Below, one piece after another: positions 42,828 to 51,621 of a DNA stretch of 64,000 nt. Made by a program: the position numbers and the translations under genes. The notes beneath the pieces are model-generated. The model was not told where the DNA came from. It saw only the letters and a list, made by a program, of their open reading frames with translations, and made no database searches. Each line of letters starts with the position of its first letter. Position 1 is the stretch's first letter. Origin of the DNA: Bog-473 sp963719485 (GTDB lineage Bacteria; Actinomycetota; Acidimicrobiia; Acidimicrobiales; RAAP-2); NCBI GenBank assembly GCA_963719485.1, contig OY970387.1, positions 930,001 through 994,000 on the forward strand, written 5' to 3'.

Positions 42828-43694
42828 TCACCGGAACCCGAGGGTGCTCGCGAGCGAGGATAGATAGTCGATGTGGGCGGCCACCGAGTGCAGCCCCAGA
42901 CCCATCGTGACCACCGTGACATGGGTACCGCCTGCCTCGCGCCAGGCATCAATCTCATCGGTAAGTGTGTCTACGTTGGCACCACTAAGTGCGACATATT
43001 CACCACCGAAATCGCCGACGGACCTTCCGACATCGCCCACCCGCTCGCGCAGCCGACTCCACGAGTCGATGGCATGGTCGACCCCGCCGCCGAAGAAGAT
43101 AAATCCGTCTGCGAGCCGGGCCGCCCGATCGAACGCCCTCTCGCCGGAACCTCCGAGCCAGATTGGTATGGGTCTCGTTGGCTTCGGCACGAGCGAAGCC
43201 CTGTCGATGCGATCGAAACGGCCCGTGAAGTCGACGACCGGCTCCGTGAAAAGCCGGCGAAGCAGCTGGATTTGTTCCTCCTGCCTCGCCCCACGGGTAT
43301 GGAAGTTTTGGCCCAGCGCCTCGTACTCGACGTAGTTCCAGCCGATCCCCACGCCGAGGCGCAATCGGCCGCCCGAGAGGAGGTCGACATCGGTTGCTTG
43401 GCGAGCGACAAGTGCAGTGGGGCGCTGCGGGAGTACGAGTATGCCGGTGGTGAACTGGATCCGCTCGGTGATGCCAGCGAGGTAAGCGAACATCACGAGC
43501 GGGTCGTGGAAGGGGTCGTGCTCGGTATAAGGCCCCGTCAGTGGCGGGGTTCGATCGGAATGAACGGCGCCCAGAATGTGGTCGTAGGCAAGGATCTGGT
43601 CAAAGCCCAGGTGCTCGACAGCTCCGCCGAATGCCCCGACGGCGGCGGGATCGCCTCGGAGCTCTATCTGGGGGTAGGCGACGCCAATGTTCAT
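42828..43694 (-). CDS. F420-dependent LLM-class oxidoreductase
   Basis: The 288-residue protein is a bacterial luciferase-like TIM barrel: MNIGVAYPQIELRGD, FDQILAYDHILGAVH, IQFTTGILVLPQRPTALVAR, LGVGIGWNYVEYEALGQNF, and PIPIWLGGSGERAFDRAARL. This is the TIGR03619-like F420 subgroup common in actinobacteria. It probably transfers hydride between F420 and an unknown substrate. The next plus-strand gene is a broken deazaflavin-dependent reductase, so an F420-linked locus is plausible. Confidence 0.9.
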   Translation of the reverse strand: MNIGVAYPQIELRGDPAAVGAFGGAVEHLGFDQILAYDHILGAVHSDRTPPLTGPYTEHDPFHDPLVMFAYLAGITERIQFTTGILVLPQRPTALVARQATDVDLLSGGRLRLGVGIGWNYVEYEALGQNFHTRGARQEEQIQLLRRLFTEPVVDFTGRFDRIDRASLVPKPTRPIPIWLGGSGERAFDRAARLADGFIFFGGGVDHAIDSWSRLRERVGDVGRSVGDFGGEYVALSGANVDTLTDEIDAWREAGGTHVTVVTMGLGLHSVAAHIDYLSSLASTLGFR

Positions 43695-43753
43695 GAGCCG
43701 CAGTTTTCCATAAGCTCATTTCGGCGCCCAACGGAATCTTCCTGTGGGGTAAA

Positions 43754-43800
43754 TGTCCCCGACCGCCGGACCTGGGCGTGGCTGAACGGCACATCGGGGC
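43754..43800 (+). repeat. DIR repeat copy sharing 28 bp with 30965-31010
   Basis: TGTCCCCGACCGCCGGACC is followed by the same GGGCGTGGCTGAACGGCAC tail as the 30965 copy, then CATCGGGG. Confidence 0.8.
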
Positions 43801-43848
43801 TAGGGTCCTCCGCCTACCGACCACAACCCAGCGGGCTACATTCTCTCG

Positions 43849-44380
43849 ATGGTTGAGGAAATCGCTGGGGTGGTGGGTTTCGACCAAGCCAATGTCGTGC
43901 AGCGCTGTATGCGGCTTCTGGCTGGAACGCGACCGATGGCGTGGCTGTTCGCACGGGTGCTGCACCACCTCGATGGTCCAGTGCTGCGACGCAGCGCAGG
44001 GCGTCACTCCGTCTCGGCCGCTCTGACCGGGCTACCCATCATCGAGCTCACGACCGTCGGTGCCCATTCCGGCGAATCACGGACGTTGGCCCCTCGTCGG
44101 AGTGCCCGATGGTGATCGGCTCGTGCTCGTTGCTTCGAACTACGGCAAGCAGCAGAATCCGGCCGGGTACTACAACCTCAAAGCCAATCCGCGGTGTAGC
44201 ACCGTCTTTCGCGGTCAGCGGGACGAGATGGAGGCCTATGAGGCCGAAGGCGAGGAGCGACAACGCCTATGGGAGCTGGACGTGTCCGTTTACCCGCCAC
44301 GCAACCACTACGCACAGCGAGCGGACAACCGTCGCATTCCGGTAATGGTCTTGCAGCCGGCACCAACGCCCACCCGCTAA
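43849..44380 (+). pseudogene. Deazaflavin-dependent (Ddn-like) reductase with one frameshift
   Basis: The first frame gives a membrane-like N-terminal helix and then LPIIELTTVGAHSGESRTL. After one extra G near 44086-44093 the second frame continues PLVGVPDGDRLVLVASNYG, NPAGYYNLKANPRCSTVF and ENRRIPV-like ending. Joined, it matches the DDN/F420H2-dependent quinone-reductase family from end to end. Either a recent loss or a sequence error. Confidence 0.75.
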
Positions 44381-44488
44381 CGAACCCGATGCCGCTGTGC
44401 AACCTGAGCGTAGAGATGCATCGGGAAGGTGTCAGTATCCCGCCAACGGTCTGGTCTGATCGTAACCTGTTGAGCGAACTGCACGCGT

Positions 44489-44506
44489 CTCCGAACGCCG
44501 GTTATG
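44489..44506 (+). repeat. Weak DIR repeat copy
   Basis: GTCTCCGAACGCCGGTTA lies just beyond the stop of the minus-strand TetR gene. Confidence 0.4.
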
Positions 44507-44527
44507 CACTGCCCAACGGCGCCGCTG

Positions 44528-45151
44528 TCATACGAGAAGAAGTTTGGTGATGGAGTCTTTTAGCCAGGCCTCGCTGTCATCGAAGGTCCAGGCCGCGGCC
44601 TGAGTGAGTTGTCGCCAGCTCGCGGGTGAGGTCATCATCGAGAAGACGGTTGCGGCTCGTTCCTGCGTCATCCCGACCGACAAGGCACCTAGCGAGCCGA
44701 GCTGACGGCCGACTGAAGTAGCCCCATGTTCGTGCCGCCGCATGCCGTCGGCAACTGCGGCAGCAACCTCTGGTTCGGCGGGTTCCGCCGACAGCAGCAC
44801 CCAGATGAGATCCCCGCACCTTTCGTTGAGCTGCCTGGTGAGATGCACCGCCTTGCCGATGAGCTGGGCCGGGTCGTTCTCGGCACCAAGCTCGGCGGCG
44901 AGTGGGCCGATGCCGGCCTCCTCGTCGATCAGATCGTTGAGAGCAAGCAAGAGAGCGGCTTTGGAGCCAACGCTCGAGTAGATGGTCTGCACCGCAACTC
45001 CGGACTCCTCAGCGATCTGCTGCACCGAGGTGTTGGCATAACCGTGTTCGGCAAACAGCTGCCGAGCCACGCGCAGGATCTCGCGGCGGGTCTCGGCGGC
45101 AGCGACCTCCCGCCGATTGGGTCGTTTCACTCCTTGCCCCCTTGACACCAC
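44528..45151 (-). CDS. TetR-family transcriptional regulator
   Basis: The 207-residue protein has the TetR helix-turn-helix (TRREILRVARQLFAEHGY, then QIAEESGVAVQTIYSSVGSK) and a helical ligand-binding domain ending in a tryptophan-rich helix (AAWTFDDSEAWLKDSI). It is divergent from a membrane-protein gene. A perfect palindrome lies between the two genes, so it is probably a local repressor of the pair downstream and of itself. Confidence 0.9.
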   Translation of the reverse strand: MVSRGQGVKRPNRREVAAAETRREILRVARQLFAEHGYANTSVQQIAEESGVAVQTIYSSVGSKAALLLALNDLIDEEAGIGPLAAELGAENDPAQLIGKAVHLTRQLNERCGDLIWVLLSAEPAEPEVAAAVADGMRRHEHGATSVGRQLGSLGALSVGMTQERAATVFSMMTSPASWRQLTQAAAWTFDDSEAWLKDSITKLLLV

Positions 45152-45175
45152 GACTTCAGTGTATCAACATCACAT

Positions 45176-45198
45176 TCACTAGAGAGTCATTCTAGTGA
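45176..45198. promoter_or_regulatory. TetR-type palindromic operator
   Basis: Perfect 8-bp arms TCACTAGA and TCTAGTGA are separated by 7 bp, between the divergent TetR and membrane-protein genes. It lies about 30 bp from either start and would cover both promoters. Confidence 0.75.
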
Positions 45199-45229
45199 CA
45201 TGACCCACATTCTAAGTAAGGAGCCGGTG

Positions 45230-45934
45230 ATGACCGTTACAACAGCTACAGCAGAAAAAGCCCGGACAGGAGCACCGGCAGTCCTCAGCGCTGGTCGCTA
45301 TGCCGGCATCGGCGGTCTTGTCTTTGTCGCGGGCCTGGTCGTCCAAAACGTCCTTCGCGCCAAGGCGCCGGGTCTCGACGCGGCCCCGGGCGCGGTCAGC
45401 GCCTATTTCCTGCACCATCGGGCCGCTGCCATTATCCCGCTGGGCATGTTCCCGATCGAGATGCTCGCGCTCTTCGCCTTCGTCGCTGGGGTATGGACGA
45501 GCGCCAGCCGCAATGAGAATCGGTGGTGGGCGACCATGGGGGTCCTCGGCGCGGCGGCCATCGCGTCGCTTTTCGCGCTGGTCAACATCATCGAGATCGT
45601 CCTCACCGCCAAGGCCGAGACCCTGGCCCATTCCCCGAGCGTCGTCGAGGTCCTGTGGGCCCTGCACGCGGCCGCTTTTGGGCTCGACTTGGCAGCAGTA
45701 GCGGTCGCTCTCATAGGGCTGGGCCGCGCCGCTACGTCGTCGGCGCTCATGCCGGCATGGCTTGGTGCCGCGGTCCTTCCGGGCGCCGCCTTCCTCCTCG
45801 TGGCCTCTGTCTTCACCGTCGCCCTCTCCAACGGCGGTCCCTGGCTCGGCGTCGGTCTCGTCGGATTCCTCTTCTGGCTCGTCTTCATGATCGCCACCAG
45901 CATCTCGCTGCTCCGCACACCGCAGATCCCATGA
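45230..45934 (+). CDS. Seven-helix membrane protein (DUF4386-like)
   Basis: The 234-residue product has about seven helices: YAGIGGLVFVAGLVVQNVL, AAIIPLGMFPIEMLALFAFV, WWATMGVLGAAAIASLFAL, VLWALHAAAFGLDLAAVAV, a fifth, a sixth and FLFWLVFMIATSISLL. ATG 45230 has TAAGGAG ten bases upstream; the ATG at 45200 lies against the operator. It overlaps the haemerythrin gene by four bases. Function unknown, though TetR control suggests export or membrane stress. Confidence 0.8.
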   Translation: MTVTTATAEKARTGAPAVLSAGRYAGIGGLVFVAGLVVQNVLRAKAPGLDAAPGAVSAYFLHHRAAAIIPLGMFPIEMLALFAFVAGVWTSASRNENRWWATMGVLGAAAIASLFALVNIIEIVLTAKAETLAHSPSVVEVLWALHAAAFGLDLAAVAVALIGLGRAATSSALMPAWLGAAVLPGAAFLLVASVFTVALSNGGPWLGVGLVGFLFWLVFMIATSISLLRTPQIP

Positions 45935-46617
45935 CCGGCCAACCGAAGCCCGACCTACTATTCGTCACGCTCATCCACCAGGCGCTGCGGGTCGACGCCG
46001 AGCGCCTGGTGGACGCCACCTCGACGTTGAGCTCTGCCGAGCTACAACGGCTTGACGGCCTGCGAGTGTTCTTCGATGAGTACCGCGAACAGCTATGCCT
46101 TCATCACACCCACGAGGACAGCCTTTTCTTTCCTGCATTCCAGGCCATCGTCGACGAGATTCGGATACCTATCGCCGAGCTGGCGGACCAGCATGAAGCG
46201 CTAGATGCTGACCTCCAATCCATTTGCGATGGGTTTGCATGCCTGGCCAATCCTTCCTGCGACTTCGAGGTTGAGCACGCAGATGTGGTCAGCAGCATGA
46301 TGGGTTTGGCAAAACGCCTTGATACCCACCTCACGATGGAAGAAGAAAGTGTTCTTCCACTCATGGTGTCGGCCATTCCCCAAACAACCTACAAACAGCT
46401 TGAGGCTCAGGCGCGCAAGCGCACCCCCGGTCGCCGAGCGCGATTCCTGATCCCGTGGATCATTGAGCACGCAACCCCTGATCAACGAAAGCACCTGTTC
46501 AAGAGTGCTCCGCCCCTACGTGCGGCCTACTTGGCCAATCGCCACCGTTACCGACTCTTGGACCGAACTCTGCAGCTGACCACGAACCCACCCCAGGGTC
46601 AACGTGCGTTCGACTAA
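45931..46617 (+). CDS. Haemerythrin-domain protein
   Basis: The 228-residue product has the haemerythrin four-helix bundle: LFVTLIHQALRVDAERL, QLCLHHTHEDSLFFPAF, ELADQHEALDADLQSI and RLDTHLTMEEESVLPLM. The His, HxxxE and HxxxD residues that hold the di-iron site are present. A basic C-terminal tail may bind the membrane or partners. The start overlaps the membrane-protein stop (ATGA), so the two are translationally coupled and TetR-controlled. Confidence 0.9.
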   Translation: MTGQPKPDLLFVTLIHQALRVDAERLVDATSTLSSAELQRLDGLRVFFDEYREQLCLHHTHEDSLFFPAFQAIVDEIRIPIAELADQHEALDADLQSICDGFACLANPSCDFEVEHADVVSSMMGLAKRLDTHLTMEEESVLPLMVSAIPQTTYKQLEAQARKRTPGRRARFLIPWIIEHATPDQRKHLFKSAPPLRAAYLANRHRYRLLDRTLQLTTNPPQGQRAFD

Positions 46618-46640
46618 TCACGGCTTGAGCCGGATTTGAG

Positions 46641-46656
46641 GTAGCCCCTAACGCTC
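46641..46656 (+). repeat. Truncated DIR copy at a gene-fragment junction
   Basis: GTAGCCCCTAACGCT is the first part of the core; the sequence turns into coding sequence at the point where GGGA is expected. Confidence 0.4.
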
Positions 46657-46898
46657 ACAGGTTCTACGAGATCGAGGGGTCGAGCTGGGGTCTGGCGATC
46701 GACGACAACCACGGCCGCTCGATCGGAAGGGCTTACTTCCGATGCGCATCAAAGAACCACTTCTTTGTTGGGTCCAAGGACGCCTCGTGCCAGCTCCTGG
46801 CGGACGACCTCGTGATGGAGCCGTTTTCAGGTCGCCCTTTCGGAGAGGTTATGAACCTCATCACGGAACGGATCCACAACTACTTCCACCGATGTTGA
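46656..46898 (+). pseudogene. 5'-truncated gene remnant
   Basis: An 80-codon frame with no start reads RFYEIEGSSWGLAIDDNHGR, AYFRCASKNHFFVGSKDA and VMNLITERIHNYFHRC. The composition is clearly protein-like. The missing 5' part ends exactly at a truncated DIR, and a second truncated DIR follows the stop. I do not recognise the family. Confidence 0.55.
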
Positions 46899-46899
46899 A

Positions 46900-46913
46900 G
46901 GTGTCCCCGTACG
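46900..46913 (+). repeat. Truncated DIR copy beside IS110
   Basis: GGTGTCCCCGTACG stops in mid-core where the IS110 end appears to begin, suggesting the element inserted into a DIR copy. Confidence 0.45.
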
Positions 46914-46919
46914 ATGCTC

Positions 46920-47983
46920 CTATGGGCTGTCAAGCCCTAATTTCTCGTGAGGTAGAAGGTCGTAGACCTCGCGTGCTACGTAGCGCTTGAGGCATCGCAC
47001 TGCTTCCTTCTTGGTCAGGCCCTCGGTTCTGCGTCGAGCGATGTACTCGGTGGTTCGAGGGTCATAGACCATTCGGGTGATCACGATGTGCCAGAGCGCG
47101 GAGTTGGCCTGACGATCGCCGCTGCGGTTAAGCCGGTGTCGTTCGTTCTTGTCGCTGCTGGCGTCGAGCGGCGAGGCACCGCAGAGGTGAGCGAAGGCCG
47201 CCTCGTTGCGAAGGCGTTCAGGATTGTCACCGGCGGCGACAAGAAGCGCCGACGCGGCGTCCGTCCCGACGCCCAGAGTGGAAACCAGTTCGGGCGCGGT
47301 CTCTTTGACCAAGGGTTTGAGGATGCCGTCCATCTCGGTGATTTCCTCTTCGAGGGTGATGGCCCGGCGGGCCAGCATCCGAAGGGAGTACTTGGTGAGC
47401 GAGATGACGTCGCGCTTGACTCCGGGCCGATAGGTCGACGCTCGCTCGAGGAGGTGGAAGACGTTGAGGCCTCGGAGCTCGGCGCGGATGGGCTCGGGCG
47501 CAGTCGAGATCAGGCTGCGCATCTGATTGAGCGCCTGGGTCCGTCCCTTGCGGGCCGAGAACCGGGCGACGCGCAAACCCGCATGGATTCGACGTTTCCA
47601 TCCCTCGTCTTGGCCTCACCCGCCGCGTCACCGCAAAGGGCGGCGCGGGCGGCCGAGATCTCGTCTTGGGGATCGGACTTGCCCTTGCGCCGCCGGCGCT
47701 GGCGTTGGCGCTTGGGACGGTCGACTTCGACGACGCGGACCCGCTCGGCTTGGAGATGGCGGGTGAGCCCGGCGCCATAGGATCCGGTCCGTTCGACGCC
47801 GACAAGCTCGACGGGGCCGAGGTCGGCGAGCCACCCGAGCAGCTTCTTGTAGCCGTTCTCGGTCGTGGCAAAGCTCTGGACACCAAGGAGAGTCCCTCGC
47901 TCGTCCAAAGCCGCAGCTACATGGACGTCGAGGTGCGTATCGACGCCGCCCATGATGCTTCGTGCCAAAGTGGTCACTTTCAT
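46920..47983 (-). pseudogene. IS110-family transposase with one frameshift
   Basis: The N-terminal part has the RuvC-like DEDD domain: MGGVDTHLDVHVAAALDERG, LVGVERTGSYGAGLTRHL, and RRKGKSDPQDEISAARAAL with the DPxD pair. A one-base deletion near 47580 shifts the frame. The remaining part, from LRVARFSARKGRTQALNQMR to the Tnp20 region (ASALLVAAGDNPERLRNEAAFAHLCG), reads on in another frame. Both domains are complete apart from that indel. Confidence 0.88.
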
Positions 47984-48130
47984 CCCTTCGTTGGATTGGG
48001 CTGGGGTGACACCACACCAGCGGGACGACGGACACGACAGCGACGGGCCTGTGTAGGCAGGCTCCTATTAGGTCACTCCGTCCGACCGGGGGTGTCGAGT
48101 GGGTGACCGGGCCAGGCCGACGGATCGTAC
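47984..48130 (-). ncRNA. Candidate IS110 bridge RNA region
   Basis: The 150-bp non-coding stretch just upstream of the transposase start is where IS110-group elements encode the structured bridge RNA. It is GC-rich with short inverted pairs (for example ACCGGGGG with CCCGGT-like partners near 48085-48110). This is inferred from family knowledge only; I have not folded it. Confidence 0.3.
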
Positions 48131-48301
48131 GAAGGACAGTCCCAAAGGACGTCAGCCGGTGTAGTTGAGTCAGACCTGGCCTGGGCACCCACCCACACGC
48201 TGATCAATCCATTCACCGAAGTGGTGGATCACTCAGTGGCCACTTCAATCCTCGCTGCCGGCAGTGGGACGGCCGTCGTGTGCATTTTCGAAACGGTCAA
48301 C

Positions 48302-48982
48302 TTACCTTCTGCGATGCTCTGCAAGGAAGCGTTCGACGGCGTCGTTCGCCGTCCCTTTGACCTCTCGATACAGATACTCCTCGTCCCAGCCCTCCGGGCC
48401 GAGTGCATCGAGATCGTCGTGATAGCTCGTGAAGGAGTGCCTGATATAGGCCCGGACGCTGAGAGCAGCCCGCTCGTCGAGGGTGAGCTTGCGGGTCCTG
48501 CCGACTCGGCCGCTGCCGACGACCGCTGCGTGGGCCGCGGTCTCCTTTGCGATACGGCGCTCGAGTTCGTGGTGTGCCGGGGCAAAGGCGAGGAAGCCCA
48601 CGATGGCGTCCTCTAACTCGTGTCGGTAGCGACCTTCCTGGCGCTGGCGCGACTGAGCTCCCAGAAGACGCTTGGCGGCCCGGCGCTCAGCCGTTTCCTC
48701 GGCTTGCGCCTGGGCTGCCGCAATAGCGTCGATCGGTGCCCAAAGTCCGAGGAGTCGACGATGTTGGCGATTCCGGCTTCGCGGTTGCCACAAGAGCCAG
48801 TAGACGCCCGCAGACTTGACCGTCCGCGTGAGGAATGCATCGCCAGAGGGTAAGAACTCCCAATCAGCAGAGACCTCGAGTTCTCCGTGCTCAGGGTTCC
48901 ACGGACCGTTCTTGGTCGCGTAGAGGTCGAGATGCTGCGCCGCCAGAGCTTCGGAATCGGGCCGGGCCTCAGCGTCTTCCAC
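48302..48982 (-). CDS. DUF2293 domain protein
   Basis: The 226-residue product has a variable N-terminal part ending WEFLPSGDAFLTRTVKSAGV, a middle arginine-rich helix, and a C-terminal DUF2293 pattern with AALSVRAYIRHSFTSYHDDLD. DUF2293 proteins are common small actinobacterial proteins of unknown role. The 5' end faces the DUF302 gene across about 220 bp. Confidence 0.7.
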   Translation of the reverse strand: MEDAEARPDSEALAAQHLDLYATKNGPWNPEHGELEVSADWEFLPSGDAFLTRTVKSAGVYWLLWQPRSRNRQHRRLLGLWAPIDAIAAAQAQAEETAERRAAKRLLGAQSRQRQEGRYRHELEDAIVGFLAFAPAHHELERRIAKETAAHAAVVGSGRVGRTRKLTLDERAALSVRAYIRHSFTSYHDDLDALGPEGWDEEYLYREVKGTANDAVERFLAEHRRR

Positions 48983-49204
48983 ACCGAGAGCCTTGGCGGG
49001 TGCGATTCGCTGCGCAAGTCAAACGGGACCGGAGTCGTGAACCTTGGATCTCACCGTGGTTGCGAGTGTGCCCACCGTTCCGGCGATCGGGCGCAGTTTC
49101 TGTTGCGGCATACCCCGGACACTCGGCCCGTCCTGAGGGCCGCCTTCGTCACCATACGATTTCGACAGAACAAGTCCATCTGTCGCCGACATGGGAGATT
49201 GGAT

Positions 49205-49609
49205 ATGACCTCCACCCGTCCAGCCTTCCCCGCTGGGATCATCACGAAGGAGAGTCCGCACTCTTTCGAGGCCACCGTCAGCAAGCTGACCGAGCTGGTC
49301 ACAGACCGAGGAATGAAGATCTTTGCGGTCATTGACCAGTCCGCTGAGGCCCGCAGTGCGGGGCTCGACCTCAGGCCCACCACGCTCGTCCTGTTCGGCA
49401 ATCCGGCCGCAGGAACTCCGGTTATGGAGGCTGCGCCGCTCGCGGCTCTCGACCTGCCCCTCAAGGTGCTCATCTGGGCCGATGGAGATCGAACCAACGT
49501 GTCGTACGTCGCTCCTCAAGCCCTCTCCGCTCGGTACTCCCTCAAAGATGATTTCGCTGCCAACCTTGCTGGGATTGAACGGCTGATCGATGCTCTCGTC
49601 ACCCCATAA
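49205..49609 (+). CDS. DUF302 domain protein
   Basis: The 134-residue product has the DUF302 layout: TKESPHSFEATVSKLTELV, KIFAVIDQSAEARSAGLDL, TTLVLFGNPAAGTPVMEAAP and LPLKVLIWADGDRTNVSY. The GNP...P motif and the ALDLP strand are characteristic. The fold binds small ligands or acts in stress, but no activity is established. The ATG at 49205 follows GGGAGATTGG. Confidence 0.88.
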   Translation: MTSTRPAFPAGIITKESPHSFEATVSKLTELVTDRGMKIFAVIDQSAEARSAGLDLRPTTLVLFGNPAAGTPVMEAAPLAALDLPLKVLIWADGDRTNVSYVAPQALSARYSLKDDFAANLAGIERLIDALVTP

Positions 49610-49616
49610 GCAGGAT

Positions 49617-49644
49617 CCCTCAATCCCGGCGGTCGGGGGCAGGG
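49617..49644 (-). repeat. DIR repeat copy, reverse orientation
   Basis: Reverse strand reads CCTGCCCCCGACCGCCGGGA then TTGA. First copy after the orientation switch. It lies between convergent genes. Confidence 0.7.
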
Positions 49645-49659
49645 TCGATGTTGCCGAAG

Positions 49660-50004
49660 CTATTGGGAGGACCAGACGATATCCACCGAAACCTCCACTG
49701 CGATCACAGTTCCTCTGTTTTCGAGCCAATGCATGGTGTTCCTATCCTCGGCCCAGCCCACACCCGGCCCGTAGTCCGCAGCGACTCCATCTCGGTGGTC
49801 GGTAATCGTTCCTTGCAGGATGTAGACGATGCCTGGTCTGTCCTTATGGTCGTGGAGCGGGCCGAAGGTGGCTCCAGGTTCGAAGGTAAACATTCGCATC
49901 CGGAGCTCGCGCCCTGCCATGCCCTCGATCTCAGGGCCGAGGTCAACAGTTGCGAGCAATTCCGCCGTCACGCCCTTCGCCTCAGCTATCACCTCATCGC
50001 TCAT
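49660..50004 (-). CDS. Cupin-domain protein
   Basis: From ATG 50004 the 114-residue product has motif 1 FGPLHDHKDRPGIVYILQGT and motif 2 GPGVGWAEDRNTMHWLEN, giving the cupin metal histidines. The upstream in-frame extension to 50112 is basic and cysteine-containing and probably not translated. It is short for the family but complete. Substrate unknown. Confidence 0.8.
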   Translation of the reverse strand: MSDEVIAEAKGVTAELLATVDLGPEIEGMAGRELRMRMFTFEPGATFGPLHDHKDRPGIVYILQGTITDHRDGVAADYGPGVGWAEDRNTMHWLENRGTVIAVEVSVDIVWSSQ

Positions 50005-50285
50005 CGTGCCCGACCTCTCCGTACTCCCAGGTACTGACGTGCAGCCTCTGTACTCGCACGCCGCGCTCGATGACGAGCGCAGTTCCACCGGGACAGTCTT
50101 GTCGGTCTTCAACGAGGGCGCCCGGAAACGCGCCCGGACTTGTGCCGCTGAGCTGAATGGGACCGTCCGAAAGTGCCTGCGGACATTTCATTGGCGCAAG
50201 GACCTCGGTGCTTGCTCGGTCGAGGCTCAGGATTTCCCGTGAGGACTCGCTTCAGCTAGGACCGAGGAGCCTTTTGAGCTGGGGC

Positions 50286-50318
50286 ACCCCTCCCGGCGAT
50301 CTGGGGCAGTTCAACTCG
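50286..50318 (-). repeat. DIR repeat copy, reverse orientation
   Basis: Reverse strand reads GAACTGCCCCAGATCGCCGG then GAGGGG. Upstream of the cupin gene. Confidence 0.7.
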
Positions 50319-50378
50319 GAGCGATACCGTGCGGTTCTCTAGCCTCAGAACTCCAGTCCTCCTGACGCGACCGCCGGA

Positions 50379-51349
50379 CTACGACCAGAGTTCAGCCCGG
50401 CGCGACCACCATGCCTCGGCGGCGGTCATCGCGCCTTCGGCCTCGCGGATGCCGTCGCCCACGAGCCCTGCGGTAGCAGCCCAGTGCAGGGGTACAAGGA
50501 CTAGAGCCCCGGGGAGCCATCGGTACTCGTCGCGAGTCAAGGGTTCCGGAGCCGTGCTTTCGTAAGCGTGGAGCAGTCGTCGGGGCTCGAGCAATCCGCC
50601 GTTCGGTGCGACCTGGTTCAGGCTGGCCGCGATGTCGTACAGCCGCTCCCTGACCCTCGCGAAATCGAGGTCGAAGGTGGCCCATGAGCCGTCTGACAGT
50701 TCTCCCGCGTTGCCCAATTTGTAGTCCCCATGAATCGGAGCGCATGGCAGTTCGACCTCCTTCCGGAGTTTGGAGAGCTCGCCAGTCAGTTGGCGCATCC
50801 GATGCACGACCGGCTCGCTGCGGGGTCCGAACCTGCGGCGTGTGAAGCCGACCGAGTATCGCAGTTGGCCGAAGGTTCTGTGGTCGTCGAGGGGTTCGGG
50901 CGGACTGGGCTCCCAGACTGCTTTGAGCGCAGTGTGAAGGCGTCCGAGCTCCTCGAATAGGCGGACGTAGGAGTGCTGGTCCGTCCGTGGCTGCACGTGA
51001 TCGATGAACTCCTCAAGCTCAGCCCAACGATCAGCGACCCTCAGGAGGTCGCAGCCGGAAATCGGAATCGGCCGAGCGACGCGGACTTGCGTCCGCTGGA
51101 GCCGTTCCCGCAAGCGCCGCAGTCCCGCGACTCGCCCGCGGCGGACCCAGGGCCTGTGAACCCGGAGGACAACCGGCGGCTCAGCGTCTATCCGCAGGTT
51201 GAGGTTGAATCCACCGCCGATGTCTGCCCATCCGGCCCCGCGGCGACGCGGTCGATCAGGGCCGAGACGGCCGGATCATCTGGGCTGGCTCTAGGTCCAA
51301 ACCAGCGCGGCAAGGCAGGGGGAGAGGTCGAAGCTTCGATTCCGGTCAT
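50379..51349 (-). pseudogene. Aminoglycoside-phosphotransferase-like kinase with one frameshift
   Basis: The N-terminal frame gives MTGIEASTSPPALPRWFGPR and PAVSALIDRVAAG. After one indel near 51235 the second frame continues GWADIGGGFNLNLRIDAEPP, VVLRVHRPWVRRGRVAG, and then the APH catalytic loop PIHGDYKLGN and the FDLDFA metal motif. The kinase fold is otherwise complete at about 323 residues. It is a pseudogene or carries a sequence error. Confidence 0.75.
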
Positions 51350-51429
51350 GGCAATGGCCCGCCAGCGCACCCCACGGAGGGTCCGCTGGCGAACCCATCC
51401 TCCTCGACGCTGGTCGATCGTGCCACGCA

Positions 51430-51621
51430 TGTGCCGGCAGGCGACAGGGCGAACGTTGGATGACGCGGCACTAGCTGATGGGAACCGCCCCTACCTTGGG
51501 ATGTGACGGGCCCAAAGCCGCTGCTGCTTGTTGCGAAACTCATCTGTCTGCCCCCGCACCCACCACCGACGTGCCGAACTGTCCCACCGGGCCGGCGAAC
51601 CAGTCCGCAACTGCGTCTATT
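51430..51621. other. Intergenic interval
   Basis: Nothing supportable. A CCGCCCCTACCTTGGGAT stretch at about 51485 has weak DIR similarity. Confidence 0.35.

Larger units (their letters stand above)
46914..48130 (-). mobile_element. IS110-family element (approximate limits)
   Basis: The transposase pseudogene occupies most of it. The octamer GCTCCTAT occurs at 46916-46923 and 48061-48068 in the same direction and may mark or lie near the ends. IS110 elements have no classical inverted repeats, so the limits are approximate. Beyond the transposase start lies about 150 bp without a gene, where this family encodes its bridge RNA. Confidence 0.6.

Noticed and set aside
42873..43856. 327-residue plus-strand frame
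   Set aside because: Antisense to the LLM oxidoreductase, whose family motifs are unambiguous.
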